Positions 10,846-24,019 of a stretch of 64,000 nt of DNA are shown in pieces (position 1 is the first letter of the stretch; each line of letters opens with the position of its first letter). Location: assembly GCA_019722365.1 (NCBI GenBank), contig JADFUC010001625.1:1-64000 (forward strand). The letters are read 5' to 3'. The DNA is from Lithospermum erythrorhizon (taxonomy: Eukaryota > Streptophyta > Magnoliopsida > Boraginales > Boraginaceae). The translations under genes and the position numbers were made by a program. The notes beneath the pieces are model-generated. The model saw nothing but the letters and a program-made list of their open reading frames with translations, made no database searches and was not told where the DNA came from.

Positions 10846-13053
10846 ATGATGAGTTATGAAGGAAAAAATGATTGTTGTTTGAATCGAGTTGAGAGGCTTC
10901 GTAGTAGTGTTGTTACCGGTTCGGATAAGCTGAGCCGGTATCCATCGAGAGGTAATGTGACCACTTTTTGTATGTCAAAGGGAGATTGGAGATGGGATAA
11001 TGGAAGTTTGAAAGATTTGACTTTGTCTGAATAGTGGAGAGTGGGAAGAATGTTCACTTTATAAGTAGAGACATCGAACCTTGGTAAATGTGTTACTATT
11101 GCTCAGCAGCCAAAATAGGTAAGGTCTGAAATCCGGGGAAAAAATAGTTTCCCGGAAGTTGTGAATCTAGGTGCGTGTGCGCGGCGTGCTGGGAGTCGCG
11201 AATGCGGTCTGAAAAGGAGGGGCTTCATGAGCCACTTTTTACTTCCGGCTAGCTCGTTTTTGCACTTAAAATTCAAGCTTCAAGCAGTTTGAATGGGCAT
11301 TCATTTGAAAGGCATTATAGACATTTTGATTGCATCGTTAAAGATTAGTTTAGTGTATAATGATGATGGAAAAAATGTTTAGTTTCGAATGGATGTAATC
11401 ATCTCCACCCGAACAGAAGAAACACTTTTAAATACACTAAAATAGAAACTTCCATCACTCCGCCTTTTTTGCATTGCTTTTGGTGACATCTTTTTTGAAG
11501 TTTGTTTGCGGTTCGTGATTGATTTACTAGTCTTTGGTAAAATCAATCGTGATGTCATTTATCATAGGAAACAATCTCTATACGGTCTTAAGCACCCGAA
11601 GTGAAGAGGATGAATTGGTTTTTAAGGAAAGCGTTTCTTAGTGATTGGATCCGATTTGTTATGTATTATTCTGCGGTGTCATTGTAATCATATATGAATA
11701 ATTTGTTGTTGTTAGTTTGCAAAGTATTGAGTTTTGGGTTCCATATTCCGCTGAGTTCCACTGGCTAGTTTTTCGGACGGTTTCGGGTGGGTCCGATAAA
11801 AAAAACAAATCAAAAACCAAAAATTGGAAAAGCCTCATTCAAAAAATCCCAAATTAAAAAACTACAAATCAATAGTTATGTAATAAAAAAAGAAACTCCA
11901 AATTAAAAATTTAACAATTAGAATGAATAATAAGAATGGTGTTGGAGTGGATAATAAAGAGGGGTGGGGCTTTTGTTTAAAGAGAGAGCGAAGCTAAAGG
12001 TTTGGATTGGAATTTGGAAGAGAGAAGAAGAAATGGAAGAAAAAGGAAGGGGGATGGGAAGAAGTTCTGAGAAGAACAAAGGAAGAAAAAGTAGGAGAGG
12101 GGTGTTCATATAGAAGAAGAAAGGAAGAAAAAAGGGGGTGCATTGGTAGTTCGACAAAAGCTAGTAAACGGGGAGTCACCAATTCAATAGCGGGGCGGAT
12201 ATCACCGATTGATCCGGATCCAGCGGGGTCTCGGGCGAATTCAATAACCAAAGACCGGTCCGATCACTGTGGATGGATTGGACGGGATTACATTGGGCAC
12301 AGTCTGAAGCCCAGGTTTGGTGACGGTACTAAATATTTCATGGTGATGCCGAGGAGAGCGTTAAATTTGTGATGAAGTAGAGAGAGACAAAAGAGCTAGT
12401 GTTGCGTTATTGAATTTACATTAATGTATTATATCATTATTAGGTGACTTAGGTTAAATACTTAGAATTACGGACTATATTTATAATGGGCATTTACTTG
12501 GGCTAACTAAATTTGATATTGTTAATGTCAAAATATATAATAAATAATTATATAATATTTTTATTTTTATTTTATTTTATCGAGTAATGAGTGGTCGTTG
12601 GTGTAGACGATAGTAGAGGCATTCTACTTTGGGTGATTGAAGTTTGCTCATGGTCTGCTGCGGAGCTTATTGGGAAGAATGGTACATGTAACTTTAATTA
12701 TTGTTTACGAGCCAGTGAGCTCGCCCAGGATTCGGACTGCGTTTGAGCGTTATTATGATCGTAAATCAAACATTGTAAAGCCACAGCCATCGAGCTTTTC
12801 TTAACTTCTTGAAACAAAGTCGACCCGAAACCACTTTTGCCGAAAACCCTAGCGACTAAGTAAGACCCACACGTACACGTACTTGTTTCGCTTTACAGCT
12901 GTTTTCTTTTTTGGTAGTAATGAGGTAGGGAGGTTGAAATTTGATATGGTATTTGATCGGGGGTGTTTCTTCAAAATGGAGTGGGAATGGATGGCGATGG
13001 TTATTAGGGGTGTTTAATGAATAAACGAAGGGGTGGGCGAATGATGGGTACAT
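10846..13053. other. Unassigned stretch with short frames and a polypurine block
   Basis: A 62-codon forward frame at 10846-11034 has plausible amino-acid usage but no family I recognise. At 12000-12140 the forward strand is almost pure purine (GAAGAA-type), which produces proline/phenylalanine-rich frames on the minus strand. Somewhat GC-richer sequence at 12170-12330 opens an 85-codon minus frame, again unrecognised. AAAACCCTAG, a telo-box-like word common in plant promoters, occurs at about 12843-12852. These could be worn exons of a gene, but nothing joins them. Confidence 0.25.
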
Positions 13054-15322
13054 GTATTATTGTTTTGATGAAAAGAAGAAGAAAGCTAGAAGAAAGGGGG
13101 TTTGGGGCATTTTAATATTTTTCTAGGGAGGATGTAGTTTTGCCAAAAAAATTATGAGGTGTTCTAAAAATTAAATAGAGAGTTAACTGTCACTTTTCGA
13201 TTTCTCAGTGTCATAGCAACTTATCGCTCTCTGAGAAGAAGGATTAGACATCAAAAAACGATGATTCACATTCATTAGAGTCATGTATAATAGCTATCGG
13301 ATGAGGTATAGGATTGAACATCAAGTCTATTATACAATTCAGATTTAGCTTCCATAGCCAAACATCTATGAAACATATGTCATACAAAAGAATCTTTTTT
13401 GGTTAAGTGGATTAATACCTGCAGGCTTAAGGGATGCAGTCAATCAGTGGTAATTCTTGGATCTGAAAAAAATATCTCGCCTTAGAAGTTAGATTAATGA
13501 CTTTATAGAAGTGTCAATAGGAAATGACAAACATGCTAATAATTTTGTAAATGTGAATTAGTATATCAAATGTTGTTCTTACTAGTAACTCTATAAACGC
13601 TCTAGGAGTCTATAGAAACTGTACTGTGGTTGAAGCTTTAAGAAAGAGTAGATAGTCAAGTGGAAGGGCATTAACTGATGAGCATGAAACTACCCCACAC
13701 TCGTTATTCAAATGATGTTTATGTGGTACTATTTGCAGAAAGTTATTAATCTACCTAAGAGATTATCATGCACCAGGGAATCCAGAAAAAGAAATGCAAT
13801 GATTTATAAGAAAAGGGAATAAAGGGAAGAGTTTTTCTAGTAGGTTGAGGAGGTTGGTCTTCTCTTGTGTTATGTGCTATATTTATGATTCCACTTTTTA
13901 ACTTTGTTCCTTTCTTGTTTTAGGGGTTTTGAGTATTTGTATTAATCGGATATATCCTGTTGACTTCTTATACATTTTCTTCATATTAACACGTACCAAT
14001 TATACATACCGTTTTGCAAGATGACTTTTTTTTAACAGCCTGCAATCTCTATTAGAGTTAATGTGCATGTTGTTGTTTTATGAACTTTAGAATTTTGGAA
14101 AATGTCGAGGAATATGCCAATGCCCAGATTGTTAAAAAAACTCTAAGAATGAATATCTAGAGGAAGATGATGTGAATGACTTCAGAGATAAAATAATGTT
14201 CTTACTGCTAAGTTTCAAAATGCATCAATGAACTGGCAAAAGCTATATATGCCTTTGTTAATGTAAATTATTCCTCAAATTATACGTTTGAGTAATGATA
14301 ATGAAGGGAATATCGGCAGCACCTTGGCTTGCTTAAAACGGTTTGTTGTTTACTCCTTTGATCCAAAATGATTGTCGTTTAGAAAATCGAGGTGAAGTTT
14401 TGGCAAATCAAATTATTAACTTAGAAAATTATAAACTTTAAAAATAATAAGACAATAAAATTATAAAATTACTTTTAAAGGCGAGATTTACTTATGTAAT
14501 TTTAAATTCGTTAGAATAATAAATAATTAATAATTGATGGTCGAGATTATCTGCTCCCGATTTCCAAAAGCATTCATTCTGAATTGTAGCCTGTGGGTGT
14601 AATTGTTTTCCTCGGCTATCGATTTTCTACGCCTAAAAGTTAGGACTGCTGAATGGAACATACTTGTCATGGAATCCTCCATTACACTATCCATAATTCG
14701 GTTATTTATAAAACAAATACTCTCAGCCACATCAAATTATTACTTAATCATATCATTAAATATTTTTAATAAGAAATATTTGACTATTAATAATTTTGAA
14801 CATTAAAAAAAGTTATAAAATTTTATCTTGAAAATTAAAATCGACAAGTATTTTGAATTGGAGGTTTTAGTAGATAATATTAGAAAGATGATTGGTTAAG
14901 GAATTGTGTTTGAAAAATTGAAAAAATGGATAAAATGTTGCACATGATCGATTCTCATTGACTTGCATCATCCAACAAAGTAACAGATGGAACGTGCTTG
15001 AAAATGGGCTGGCCGGTTACTATGCTAGCAGCGTTAATGAATTGTTAGCAGTCTTAAGCTTTTTTTCTTTTAATTTATTTTTAAAGTTTTTAATACTAGA
15101 AACACATTTATGCACACAAAAATGAAGTTATAAATATACTCTAACATTATTAGATTTGTTTTGTATCAGTACAAATGATAGATATAAATCTGAATACTCG
15201 GCGTTATGAATTTTTATCTTGGCCAGGTCCAGCGTTGGTCGGACTGATTGATGATGATCGATCCGTCGATCTAAGGCAATTTCGATGATTGATTGATCAA
15301 TATTTAGCGTATTTGCTATGTA
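13054..15322. other. Unassigned AT-rich DNA
   Basis: No long frame or named repeat. The stretch 13180-14250 has more even base composition than its surroundings and might contain degraded coding sequence, but I could not match any domain. TTTACTCCTTTGATCCAAAATGA near 14350 resembles one end of a Stowaway MITE without a matching partner. Confidence 0.35.
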
Positions 15323-15570
15323 GGTCTCAAAATTACTAAGCGATCTCAAAATTTTGATTTGACTGTCTATCCATACTACTTTTTATATAAATATTAGTAT
15401 GAATCTCTTTATAATAAAAAAACATGTATATTTTCTATTTAAATACATACACTAATTAAATTAGTAACAAATTGAATAAAATCATTATTGAAAAGTACAT
15501 ATTCCTAAATTTTAAAAAAAATATTCAAAATTATTCGAAACTTATCGCGTAGCTTTCATAAAATTGGCGT
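15323..15570 (+). repeat. Left terminal inverted repeat of the MULE
   Basis: Begins near GGTCTCAAAATTACTAAGCG and continues through GATCTCAAAATTTTGA, CTTTTTATATAAATATTAG and AACATGTATATTTTCTATTT. The same order of words appears on the reverse strand of 18610-18903 at roughly 75-80 percent similarity by eye. Confidence 0.75.
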
Positions 15571-15999
15571 CAGCGATTAAACTTTAAAAACTAAAAGAGC
15601 TTGTATGGCCGGTGGCTTTAAAAACTAAATTACGTTATCTTAAGAATATTATTAAATCAAAGAAGTAACGTTTGTGATGGCATGCGAGGAGTGGCTTTGC
15701 TAATGGGCAAGTCTCGATGATAATGTATTGGAAATGAGCTACATTAATGTCATGAAATAGACCCTGTCGATGTATCGGTGGAGGAGGCATCAGGCGTATC
15801 TTACATTGTTTTAAGCGAAATACAAAATGAACCTCATATCTAAATAAAATAAATATACACAGCTTCAAAATAAGTGTCAATAAACAAAAAAGCGTACCCA
15901 TATAGTGACTAGTATCGTAAGTATATCCGATGATAATTTACGCATCTGCGGCGAAGCTGGTGTTTGATGGTGGCTAATAATGGAAGAAAAGTGAAAGAG

Positions 16000-18430
16000 T
16001 AATCAAGCGTAGAAAATATCACAAAAGGGCGTTGGTAGCATAGCAGCAACGCGAATGTCGCACCCCACTCGGCGTCCATTTCTCGAGTGGCGCATCTTCA
16101 CTTTTAAAATATTGTACACTTTCAAGTAAATATTGAACATTATCTGGAATGTCCAAAACACATGCTTGTCTATACAATTCAAGTCGACTCCTAATTTCTT
16201 CACACAAATCTATTAAATGCGTGTAGTCGTAGCTTCCTCGGTCATATATCTCTCACAGCTATTGATACGTATCAAAATTTCCATCGCCTTTTACACTATG
16301 CCAATCAACAATAAATGGTCCAATAAATCTTGTTATTTGATTGAAATATAGGAATGCCTTACGATAACGCAATGTTTTCATTGACTACGTTCCACTTGTC
16401 ATGGTGTGAATCAAAAGTATTTTTACCTTGTTAGGAATATTATTTTGGTCCACGACACCAGTACTAGGTGGGCGACCTTGACCTCGACAGTCTACTTGAT
16501 ACTTTTTATCTACGCTCCATGACCAGAAGGATCTCTTTGTGGTAGAATCGCTTCTTGGACGACTTTTACTACGTCGTTTATTGGTGGCTTTCGTTCAACT
16601 CAACATCATATGGAAATACCACCTCTTTAACTTCTCACAAATCTCTTCTTGGCTTTAAAGACGCCGCCTTTAACATGTTTGAATAACTACAAGTAATTTT
16701 ATCATGGACCAAACTTTCTTCGTAAATGATTCCTCTTTAACTTTGGTCTGATGTCTAGAGTTCTCCAGTAGTTGTGAATGATTGAAATAGAATTCCGAAA
16801 TTTGAATATTTAAACATTTCCATTACACAAGAAAAAACCATGAGACTTACCGACATACACACGCATGAATTTGGAATTATTTATCTAAAAATCGCCTTAG
16901 CGACTCACGTCTGATATAGAAAGCTTTGAAGAAACTTTACCTTTTAACTTATGAAATAATCCCGATCAAGCATGCTGGGAAATCGACAACGTGATTGTTC
17001 AAATTTTGATTTAATCTCGATGACCATAACAACAGATGTTAATCCTACTCCAGGTATATAGTCAGCGTCGCATCTTTGTTCCGTGCTTTACTTTCTTGAG
17101 TGCTTTACATGCTCCTTTCCCACTCTGCAATTTATCAAAATATTATTTAATAACATTGCATTAGGCCGAATCAACAATATTATTTAATACGTTTATTTCT
17201 CCGCCCTTATACTATATTTGAAATGAAACAAAGGCTTATACATCACTTCATATTTATATCCTAAATGCTATATATACTAGCAAAATTTGTATCCATGTAT
17301 ACATTCGTTGTGTAATTTCGAAGTGTAAGTGATGTTCTCCATGGTGAAAAAATCTTGAGTGGTAACGGGTTAAGCCCAAATGTATCCTCCGCATATTTCA
17401 ACAATTAGGCAAAAATTTATATTTCTCTAGAATTCACCCAGGAGCTTACAAATAAGTCATTGGCACTTTGAGAATTTAAAGTAACCAACTAAATTTAAAG
17501 GATGTCATGAATCCCTTATTTTGAGTTTGTTTAAAACCATCGCCTCGACATCCTTTTTCTATATACCATCCCCTGACGTGAAAGGGTAGAAATATTGTGA
17601 TAGATTTAATCAAGGCCAATCTCGTCTATGAGAATAACCGGTAGGTAGTTGTTTTTATCCTTATGCTTTACCGACATATCTAACACCCATTATTAGAATT
17701 TCCTCGTGCTTGAGCTTAAGAAAGCATGATCATAAGCAAAACTATTCCCGGTAGATGTAATGCCAACAATTTCAAATAAACGAAACCTTATACCGATTTG
17801 TATTATAAGTTGAATCCATTATAAGAATGTAAAGGAAAACATGCGACAACTTAAGCGAATACGGACTGAACAAATATCGTCACTAACCACATTAGTTACA
17901 ACAACTGCGAATTTCGTACTTATATTGATATCTCTAATACTTTAACAAATTATTGTAACCAGAACAGTATAATATCCATTACTTAATTTCTTGGCGAATA
18001 TAAATTATTTCATCTTTTTGACAAGTTAGAGTCATCGTCTTTAATTGAAACAATAATTTGCCTCGGAACACTCAGGCCTTTGTGAAATCTTTTGTAAGCT
18101 CTGCATGTTTTTTGTGGTAACTTTACATGCTAAAAGGCCTTGGTGCATAGAAGTATGACTATGATTATGGAGGCCTTTTAGCTGACTTCCGAGTTCCACT
18201 ATAATCTCTTGGATATCTCACGACCGAAAATGGCAGTTAAGCTCTCTTTTGTTGTTGTTGCCATATCTTGCCATCTTCCTTTTCGATGACTACAAATTTA
18301 TTCTTGGTTTCGGAACACTCCCTAGGCGACGACAAAATGGCTATTTGGTTTATATTTGTCAGCGAGTAAGTAAGCGACTACAAAACTTTATTTTCAAGCC
18401 ACTGATTCACACCCGATCAACGGCGATATC
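16000..18430 (-). pseudogene. Degraded MULE transposase with C-terminal OTU-like domain
   Basis: Translated in pieces on the minus strand, this shows the order of plant MULE proteins. Near 18180-18060 a HNHSHT motif with RPE downstream matches the FAR1-type DNA-binding region. Near 17690-17620 a piece reading KHKDKNNYLPVILIDEIG corresponds to the TYKTNKYKMPLLEIVG block of the MULE transposase core. Near 17030 VMVIEIKSKFEQS matches the segment preceding the SWIM finger. At 16560-16480 comes the arginine/proline-rich linker (GQGRPPST), and at 16306-16020 the OTU-like domain: GDGN at about 16290, then CEEIRSRLELYRQACV and APLEKWTPSG. The OTU active-site cysteine after GDGN is phenylalanine here, and many frameshifts and stops separate the blocks, so the gene is dead. 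Its reading direction is opposite to the window strand. Confidence 0.75.
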
Positions 18431-18609
18431 TTGAGAATCAAACATGATATTTATCGTGAACTTTTCTTTAAAGTAGTATCAAATATTGGTTGTTCATCTT
18501 GTTCATAATTAATTTTCTTCTTGAGGTGGTCATGATTAGTTCTTTCATGGATTTATATCTTCTATTTTTCATGAGAAAGAAGGTAGTACTAATGTTTGAA
18601 TGGGAATGA

Positions 18610-18903
18610 ATTTATGAAAGCTATTGTCATAGAAGTTCCTTAAGAAAGCTACGGTGAAAATTGTTCAATATATTTTCCATGTTTGTTGGGCATAATTCAA
18701 TGAATTTTTTATTTTAGTTTAGGAATAAGTAATTTCCAATAGTTATTTTATTCAAGTTGTTACCAATTTAAATAATGTATCTAAATAGAAAATATACATC
18801 TTTCCTATTACAAAAGATTCATATTAATATTCATATATAAAGTAGTAAGGATATAATAGTCAAACCCAAATTTTGAGATCGGCGTTTACTTGATTTTAAG
18901 GCC
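18610..18903 (-). repeat. Right terminal inverted repeat of the MULE
   Basis: Inverted partner of 15323-15570; contains TCTAAATAGAAAATATACAT, CATATATAAAGTAGTAAGGA and CAAATTTTGAGATC in the reverse order of the left arm. Confidence 0.75.
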
Positions 18904-19059
18904 GGCGTTTAACAACTCCTTATTTAAAAATGTTAATACCAGTTAGTAGCATATTGATGTAAGCACTAGAATCAAGAATTACCTTGTGGACCGAGTAGTC
19001 TAGACAAGCCCATAATAGACTTCAAAGATAAGCGCACTTAAAACTAACTATTAATGGGC

Positions 19060-19310
19060 CTTAAACATGACTAACTTGACAGGGCAGACAATGGTCGAAC
19101 GGGCCGGCCGAATGCTGATCCGACGGGTCCAAGGCCGCTTAACGAGATCGAGATTCGAGATCGGCGGATTAAGCTTCTTGGAGCTTTTTATTCGGTCGGG
19201 ACCCACTTTAAAGAGTGCGAGGCGCCCCGCGTGGTATCGTTTAATCACCGGCGATCTGCGTTTCGTGCTTTTGAGGCGCGGTGGGCGTTAGCGTGAGCCG
19301 TTTCAGTGTG
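19060..19310. other. GC-rich island in AT-rich surroundings
   Basis: About 250 bp with much higher GC than the neighbouring kilobases, open on both strands for 65-74 codons. It is rich in CGG and GATCGAGATTCGAGATCGG-like words. No protein, rRNA or tRNA recognised. It abuts the right end of the MULE and may be the relic of another element. Confidence 0.45.
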
Positions 19311-19464
19311 ATCTCACGTTGGATTAGTTATTGGCCCGTTTATTAGTTTGGTCAAAATTTTGACGTATTAGTGCAAAAATAAATGTAAGTAGTAAAGGGA
19401 GGATTTGGTATTTGGCCTTAAGATGCAAATTATAAGTTATGAACCGTTGTAAGTTGATGATTTT

Positions 19465-20413
19465 GTTAATATGTGTATAATAATATATCAAGTTCTTTAG
19501 TTTCAAATAATATATCATTATAATAAAAGCATAATATTCAATAATATATAACTATAAAATAATATATTATTTAACTCAAAACTTTAAAAATATATTATTT
19601 AACCAAATCTAAGGTTATTTAGAATTATGATATATTATTCTATCAAATAATACCAAACTCTAAGTTATTAATTTGAAGGAAAAAATGTCGATCAAATTGT
19701 TGAAATAATAGTTTTTAATATGTATTATAATAATAAATCAAATTATTAAGTTTCAAAATAATATGCATTATGAATAAAGCATAAGATTCAATAATATATT
19801 ATCCTTTAAACAATAAAACATATTTCTAATTAAAATCATTCAATATTGATGATTAACTTAGATATGGTATGTTTAATATACTTTTCACCATTTGATATAT
19901 TATCCTTCAATAAATAATCGAAATAATTACCGAGCATTAGTGCCAATTCAGATTAGCGTTATGCCGTTGAATTAAGCGTGTTCCATTTGAATTAAGCGTG
20001 GTACCGTTTAACACCACAATTCTGGCCCCTTGATAAGCGTGAATGCCAATTTAGATGAAGCATTAGTACGTTTCACAACTATTCAATTATGTTAGCATCG
20101 TTTTACAGTATTAAATTGAGTTATAAATAAATGTTAAGAGTATGAACTTATCAGAGTATGATAAAATGAAGGGTTTAATACTTTATTTGATGGGAATAAT
20201 ATCATCATAATACTAAATAACTTAGATGCAGTATTATTTAATATATTTGATAGAATAATAAGTTTGGTATTATTTGATAGAATCTTATTACTTTGTTTTA
20301 TAAAATAATATATCATAATACTAAATAACTAGATTTGTACGTATATTATTTGCTTTTAATTTATATATATTATTGAAACTAAAGAACTTGGTTATAATTA
20401 TACACATATTAAC
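19465..20413. repeat. Inverted plus direct AT-rich repeat cluster
   Basis: The block GTTAATATGTGTATAA ... AAGTTCTTTAGTTTCAA at 19465-19530 recurs inverted at 20353-20413 with about 85 percent identity by eye, and recurs in direct orientation with more divergence at about 19711-19803. Between them, ATAATACTAAATAACT occurs twice (about 20209 and 20314), and TTGAATTAAGCGTG occurs twice near 19967 and 19987. The arms could be ends of a non-autonomous DNA transposon, but no target duplication is evident. Confidence 0.6.
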
Positions 20414-23404
20414 ATGAATATTTCATGAATACAATATTATCATGAATATTTCTCTTTTAATAATTTAAATAGAATCATTTCAATTATTTAACTTGAAGAT
20501 ATTATATCAAATAAAGATAATATATTAAATATACCCAAATTTAAGTTATCTATTAATATGTTGAAATAGTTTTCAATTAGAAATGTGTTGTATTATTTGA
20601 AGGATAATATATTATTAGTCTTATCTTTAATTTATATCACCCAATTATCAGTGCCTTTGATCCTAGCTTTGTGCGAATTCGTGGTGTGTCTTGAGAGTTT
20701 TTGTATATAAGTTTAATGTGAATATCACTTATGAAATATGTAATGACAAAAATGATATATTTTATTTTATAAAAGAATCATTAAATTAATTAACTTATGT
20801 ACAAATACTAAATCTAAAACTTCATCGATAGTCTACCATTTACATATTGAAAAAAATCATTATGATTTAATATCAATTATGTACAAAATGAAGCCCCATT
20901 AAAGAGAATCCCAACTAAATATCTAATTATGTACTGAATCATAATCGTTTCTTAAATGAGAAACCTAATAAAATTATATCTCAACAACCTAAAAGACATC
21001 AAGTATTAATATATGAAAGAATTTATTATATTAGCAAGTTCACGTCATCTCATACTCGATAAAAAAATAAAATAAAGTATTACGTATTTTATAAAATAAA
21101 ATATTGCTTCCTTATAAAGATTGGGCTTCAAATAAAAAAAAATATAAATAAATTCTTAAAATATTGTATAAAATAAAATATTGCTTTCTTGAAATATTAT
21201 ATATTATTATAAATTCTTACTTCTTAAAAATACAAAGAAATTTCTCAAATTTGCTAAATGACCGGGTAACCCGGCTTTATCCTCTAAAAAATCCCTTCGA
21301 TAACCCGTTAGAAGGTTGAATAATCGAACTTCAGTAATTTTTTAATCGTTACTTCAATGCGGGTAGTTACCTTTCGATAAAGGAAAACCCGACCGGATAA
21401 TTGATTTTACGCTGTTATGCGGCTGGGTTAAGAGCACTACTTTATGGCTTGTCCTAAAAGAATTACTCAATATACAAAGTCAATTATCTTTAATATACAA
21501 AAGAATGATGGGAGTATGCAACATATAAAAGAAGAATGGAGTACTTACTCAATAATCAATATGTACACATATAAGAAAAGAATGGGTAACCGTTACATTA
21601 AAAGCAACCCTAATATGCTTTCTGTCAAACTATTACTAACCCTCTAATATAAATGACCCAAACCACCATTCTTAGTTCATAGTCAACTCTCACCAGCGCC
21701 CCCCCCCACAGGCTTGAATCAAACATACTCGAAGCCATTATACATATAGTAAATCTTGATTTCTTTAAGCCAGTAAATGCATAGTAAATACCTCAATTCC
21801 CCGATTTCATTTTCCCAATTTTATTTTCTAAAGATAAAATCTCCCCAATCTATTAAGATGCCAATTTTTGTCTCTGTACTATTTATATATTTTATAGTTT
21901 GTGAAATTGATAATTATACCTTCCTTGATCCTCCGTTCAAATGCTTTGATCTATTAAGATGCCACTCAACCGCTCCGATTTAAGTTATGAGTGAAAGGAT
22001 TTATGCATTTATTGTAGATATAATCGGAATAGACAATTTTCTTAAGATAATGTCGATCGAGGTATGCAACTTGAGTAAGATTGGATGAAAAAGAATAGTT
22101 AACCTTTGGAAAGTTTTGAATTTTATTTAAAATAAATCAAATAATATCTTTAAACGATTATTTGAAAGTTTAAAGAACTTTATGAATTTTTGGATATTAT
22201 TTTCACCTAAAATATATTGAAGAACAATCTTTTGATTTAGTACATTTCTTTATATTATGACTATTTTCTCAATTTTTTTGTATGAATGAATATAAAGATG
22301 AATGTTTGTTAATTACTAGATACAAAAATCAAGCGAGGCCCACTTATCTTTTTGTTTATCAATTCTCAACCACGGCGTAATGCGTATTGATGTTGCTTGT
22401 TGTTTTTGTTTCAACTGTCGGTTATACGATTTAATGCTCTTTGCTTTTTGTTTTTGATTTTGTTGGGTATTAAATCTTACTATTATTTAGTTAACTGAAG
22501 CATTGGTGATTGAGTTTTTGATGTAATGTTTGAATGGTTTAGCCGTAATGTAACTGAAGCAGATTGACGGGATTGTTTGTTGCAAAAGTTTGAGAATGAA
22601 ATTTTGATAAGAGGAAGTTAATCAGCTAGAATATAAAACTAAGATTAAATTGCAGTTCCTAACAGTTACAACAGGGGTATAATTGGAAAAAAAAAAGTTG
22701 GCTTCACCATTTTATGGCTTCCACGTTCTATCATTTATAACTGGTAATTAGGACCCTTGTATTTTATATATAGTATAGATATTATTTATTAGATAAGCTT
22801 GTTTATTATTATCTGGCGTATTAATAAATTAATTGACTTGAAATTTCGATAGTTCGAAAGAACATTAACTTTTCGTAAGTAAGTGCAGGTTGAATAAATT
22901 CACTACGAAATCGCAATTTTTTGTGCAAATATTGAAATTAGTGCGGATTAGAGGCTGGGAAACTCGAACCAGGCCTGACTTCGGTCCATCTCATTCTTAA
23001 CAGACAGGGCCGTTCGTGGGCCTGAGTAGTAAAGGCCGTTAGCCCGTCTAATGGGCACACACCGGGCTTATTAAAAGGCTTTTTTCATTAGTCAGTTTGA
23101 AGCAATGGAAATATTCCAAAATCTGTTTAAATTGCCGTCCGTTATTGTGAAGCGCGAATGACACCCACAGTTTTATTTTATGAATTAAATAAAGTCAAAG
23201 CTTCAAAAAATAATAGCAGGGCAAATGTTTATTACGTAAATCTTGTAGGCTTTTACTTGTAAAACCTTCTTCAATGATGGTGTTGGCACTAAAACAAAGT
23301 TTACTTTCTGCCATGAAGTGTTAAATAAATGTTTTTAATTGATGTGTGAAAGTGATGTTTAATTTATTGAACATGTTCAAATAAAATAGGTGGTGTTAAT
23401 ATGG
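20414..23404. other. AT-rich intergenic DNA
   Basis: No gene recognised. Notable small items are GACCGGGTAACCCGGC (21259-21274), a C-tract of 10 bases near 21701, and a GC-richer patch at 22950-23070. The words TTTTATATATAGTATAGAT near 22762 resemble ends of common plant non-autonomous elements, without a partner that I could find. Confidence 0.4.
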
Positions 23405-23617
23405 TACTCCCTTTATATTAAAATAGATAATTATTTAGAAAAAATTTATTTTTTTCACAATAGTTAATTATTTACAATTTTAATATATATTTTTACAATT
23501 CCAATGTACCTTTTTATATTTCTAATATAGTTTTTACAATCTCAATATAGCTTTTCACAATCCCTTAATAAAATACTTTTCACCTAAACAATCATCTATT
23601 ATGAAACGGAGGAAATA
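23405..23617. mobile_element. Stowaway-like MITE 2
   Basis: TA at both ends, left terminus TACTCCCTTTATATTAAAATAG and reversed right terminus TATTTCCTCCGTTTCATAAT. The interior matches MITE 1 (10026-10232), including TTTTTACAATTCC(A/G)ATGTACC, so the two are members of one subfamily about 13 kb apart. Confidence 0.85.
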
Positions 23618-24002
23618 ATACTTTAAAAACAACAAATTGATAAATAATAAATGATTTTAATTTTTCCGAACAAATTTGAACGGAACATGATCGAATTAAA
23701 TTGTTTAACAATAATTTAACTTTAACTGTATTTAATTTGAATAATAAAATCGAGATCGAATTAGAAAATTTTCATGTTTTAAATTCAAATTAAACATTTA
23801 ATATACATTCTTATACTAAATGTTAACGGAAATATTTATACAAATCCAAATTTTAGTGGTATATTTGGTTTTGAATAACAAATAAACATGAGAAATTTTT
23901 GGAATTAAATTAAAGGATATAAAATTCATATTGATTTTTCTGTTTGAATAAAAATTTATATTTGAATTTGATTCGAATTGAAAAACATTTGAAGATATCT
24001 TA
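23618..24002. other. AT-rich spacer
   Basis: No feature recognised; very AT-rich. Confidence 0.5.
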
Positions 24003-24019
24003 AATGAATTCGAGTTTGA

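Larger units (their letters stand above)
15323..18903 (-). mobile_element. Mutator-like transposon (MULE) with OTU-domain gene
   Basis: A 3.6-kb element bounded by inverted repeats of about 250-290 bp (15323-15570 and 18610-18903) and containing a degraded minus-strand transposase of the FAR1-related/MULE type ending in an OTU-like domain. Long terminal inverted repeats plus this gene architecture are characteristic of plant MULEs. I could not find a clean 9-bp target-site duplication; AGCGTATTT and GGCGTTTAA flank the two ends but differ. The outer edges are uncertain by about 20 bp. Confidence 0.75.

Noticed and set aside
11918..12372. Overlapping frames of 79-121 codons on both strands
   Set aside because: Produced by a purine-rich low-complexity block; opposite strands cannot both code and neither shows a domain.
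14350..14460. Possible Stowaway MITE
   Set aside because: Only one terminus (TACTCCTTTGATCCAAAATG) was found; no inverted partner or second TA end.
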